From the NCBI RefSeq assembly GCF_006715045.1, contig NZ_VFML01000001.1, forward strand, positions 1,456,501 to 1,520,500: a stretch of 64,000 nt of DNA, read 5' to 3'. This document shows, in pieces, positions 62,812 through 64,000 of this stretch. The DNA is from Amycolatopsis cihanbeyliensis (GTDB taxonomy: Bacteria; Actinomycetota; Actinomycetes; Mycobacteriales; Pseudonocardiaceae). The notes under the pieces were generated by a model, which saw only the letters and a list, made by a program, of their open reading frames with translations, was not told the DNA's origin and made no database searches. A program made the position numbers and the translations under genes. The first letter of the stretch is position 1, and the number at the start of each line of letters is the position of its first letter.

Positions 62812-63992
62812 GACACACCCCCGGTGGGCCAGGGCCGGGCCAGGGTGCGTAGCGCAGCAACATCGACGGTCGCATACGCCGCCGTGGTCACCGACCCGCG
62901 GTGTCGAAGAACCTGGCCGATCTCGGCCAGCGAGGCACCCGCGGCGAGCATCGAGGTGGCCGCGCTGTGCCGCAACCGATGCGCATACACGGTTCCCACG
63001 CCGGCCCGATGTGCGGCAGCGGCGACTGCCTGGGTCACCCCACCAGCCGTGAGCCCGTGGTGCGGAGCCTTGATTCGGATGAACACGCTGCGGTCCAAGG
63101 CACCCGCCGGTCTGCCGTGGCACAAATAGTCCACAAGTGCCTGGCCCACGTCGTCCGGTAACGGTAGCCGGTCGCTGCGGGGTCCCTTGCCGGTCACAGT
63201 GATTTCCCCGCACTGCCAATCAACGTCGTCCAGTCCCAGCCCAGCGACCTCACCGCTGCGCAGTCCCAGCCGCGACAGCAGTATCAGCATCGCGAAATCC
63301 CGACGCCCAGTGACGCAATCGCGGTCGCACGAGGCCAGCAATTCATTCACCTGCGCTGGTGGCAACGCTCGCGGTACTGCCGGATAGCCAGTGGCGATCT
63401 TGGGAACGGCTTCCACCAGCGAGGTGGCTAGCAACCCCTGCACATGCCAATATCGCAGCAACGAGCGCAGCGCACTCGCCTGCCGCTGCACCGTCTTGGG
63501 CGCCAACCACCGCGAGGAGGCAACCATGAACGCGGTGACATCTGCCGCCCTCAGCACGCTGAGTTCCCCGGCCCCGGCCCGCACGTGCGCCTCGATGAAC
63601 GGGCGCACCGACTCGACATAGCCGACCACTACCTTCGGCCGCAGGTCACGGTCCTCGATCAAGTAGTCGCGATACTGCTGCAGCAATCGTGCAGCCGCCG
63701 TCTGCGGTGTCGGTGACTCCATCACGGGCACTGATCCGAGGCCCCGCAGGTATTCCAGCAGCGGCGTCAGCGCCTTCACCGTACGCAGGTTGCGATGCCC
63801 CGTCCTCCGGCGGACCTCGACGTATTGCCCCAGCGCCTCCGGCGTCAGATCCACGGCTTCCAGCCGCTGCGACATCATCCAGCGACTCAGGTGCGCGACC
63901 AACCCAAGCTGATGTGCAGCAGCGTTGACCGCGTATCCCCGCCTCACCAACTCCCGGGCGAACCCGTCGGCATACGGCTCCAGCGGCCCCAC
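62808..63992 (-). CDS. Tyrosine recombinase, first gene of the RIT trio
   Basis: The protein is 394 residues as read from GTG 63992, but the frame could begin beyond the right edge of the window. It has an N-terminal core-binding domain (LLQQYRDYLIEDRDLRPKVVVGYVESVRPFIEAHV), Arg in LSRLGLRSGEVAGLGLDD, HRLRHSAATSMLAAG (HxxR) and QVLRHRGSVTTAAYATVD with the nucleophile Tyr. It opens the trio operon. Confidence 0.9.
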   Translation of the reverse strand: MGPLEPYADGFARELVRRGYAVNAAAHQLGLVAHLSRWMMSQRLEAVDLTPEALGQYVEVRRRTGHRNLRTVKALTPLLEYLRGLGSVPVMESPTPQTAAARLLQQYRDYLIEDRDLRPKVVVGYVESVRPFIEAHVRAGAGELSVLRAADVTAFMVASSRWLAPKTVQRQASALRSLLRYWHVQGLLATSLVEAVPKIATGYPAVPRALPPAQVNELLASCDRDCVTGRRDFAMLILLSRLGLRSGEVAGLGLDDVDWQCGEITVTGKGPRSDRLPLPDDVGQALVDYLCHGRPAGALDRSVFIRIKAPHHGLTAGGVTQAVAAAAHRAGVGTVYAHRLRHSAATSMLAAGASLAEIGQVLRHRGSVTTAAYATVDVAALRTLARPWPTGGVS

Positions 63993-64000
63993 AACTTCCG

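Larger units (their letters stand above)
60811..64000 (-). mobile_element. Recombinase-in-trio (RIT) element, left end and three recombinases
   Basis: Three tyrosine recombinase genes in a row overlap by ATGA at both junctions and share one strand, the definition of a RIT element. The left boundary is set by the break in the IS256 transposase at about 60810. The right end is beyond the window. Copies of a 15-16 bp motif (TTATnCCGAnnTC) cluster at the left end. RIT elements integrate by concerted action of the three recombinases. Confidence 0.85.

Noticed and set aside
62812..63219. 136-residue N-terminal extension of the second RIT recombinase
   Set aside because: The extension is Arg/Gly-rich and lies antiparallel in frame space to the first recombinase's coding sequence; ATG 62811 overlaps the preceding stop as in other RIT trios.

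Overview
The window looks like chromosome from a high-G+C actinomycete, probably of the Pseudonocardiales. The evidence is strong G/C third-position bias, frequent GTG starts, tightly overlapping operons (ATGA/GTGA junctions), an NB-ARC/TPR protein, an FxLD lanthipeptide cluster and SAV_915/WXG100-type genes. The genus cannot be fixed from sequence alone. The window is an accessory region: bacteriocin, CRISPR, defence genes, many insertion-sequence scars, a secondary-metabolite cluster and a recombinase trio follow one another.

Layout. 1-6 kb: gene debris, an NB-ARC/TPR STAND ATPase lying between two copies of an 84-bp imperfect direct repeat, an ISL3 scar, and an XRE regulator paired with a SLOG-fold protein. 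6.2-12.1 kb: a compact class I lanthipeptide operon of the FxLD type, with a 50-aa precursor too short to stand out by length, a full-length LanB dehydratase, a LanC cyclase and a protein-isoaspartate-type methyltransferase. 12.3-15.4 kb: a four-gene cassette resembling type VII secretion cargo. 15.8-28.2 kb: a complete type I-C CRISPR-Cas locus on the minus strand (cas3-cas5-cas8c-cas7-cas4-cas1-cas2), with one array on each side of the cas operon (24 and 26 repeats). The two arrays use different but structurally equivalent 37-nt repeats, and their leaders share a covarying inverted repeat. A solitary 31-nt mini-repeat and a 22-bp perfect hairpin lie just upstream of cas3, beside two tiny overlapping ORFs on the other strand.

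28.8-34.6 kb: a likely defence island with two paralogous nuclease-helicase (DUF2075-type) proteins around a MazG-like pyrophosphohydrolase, followed by an EVE-domain protein with a C-terminal PD-(D/E)XK nuclease. 34.6-44.1 kb: decaying DNA containing an intact IS3-family element (3-bp target duplication) inside a TIM-barrel-like gene, IS5/IS630/IS3 fragments, an adenylation domain broken by one amber codon, and a free-standing condensation-domain protein.

44.1-59.2 kb: a minus-strand biosynthetic cluster. It holds an amidinotransferase, an SHMT-like and a SelA-like PLP enzyme, a glycosyltransferase, 2-deoxysugar genes (2,3-dehydratase, Gfo/Idh/MocA reductase, SDR reductase), two Fe(II)/2-oxoglutarate dioxygenases, a TPP enzyme, a carrier protein and a GNAT/FemAB-like acyltransferase. 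The gene content suggests a glycosylated, guanidine-bearing amino-acid or peptide product, but I cannot name it. 59.9-64 kb: an IS256-type transposase truncated by a recombinase-in-trio (RIT) element of three overlapping tyrosine recombinases, running to the right edge.

The most notable signal is the mini-repeat/hairpin upstream of cas3. It keeps both flanks of the CRISPR repeat exactly and has a shortened but still paired stem. That fits an RNA that feeds back on the cas operon or guards the adjacent small ORFs, although neither role is demonstrated.
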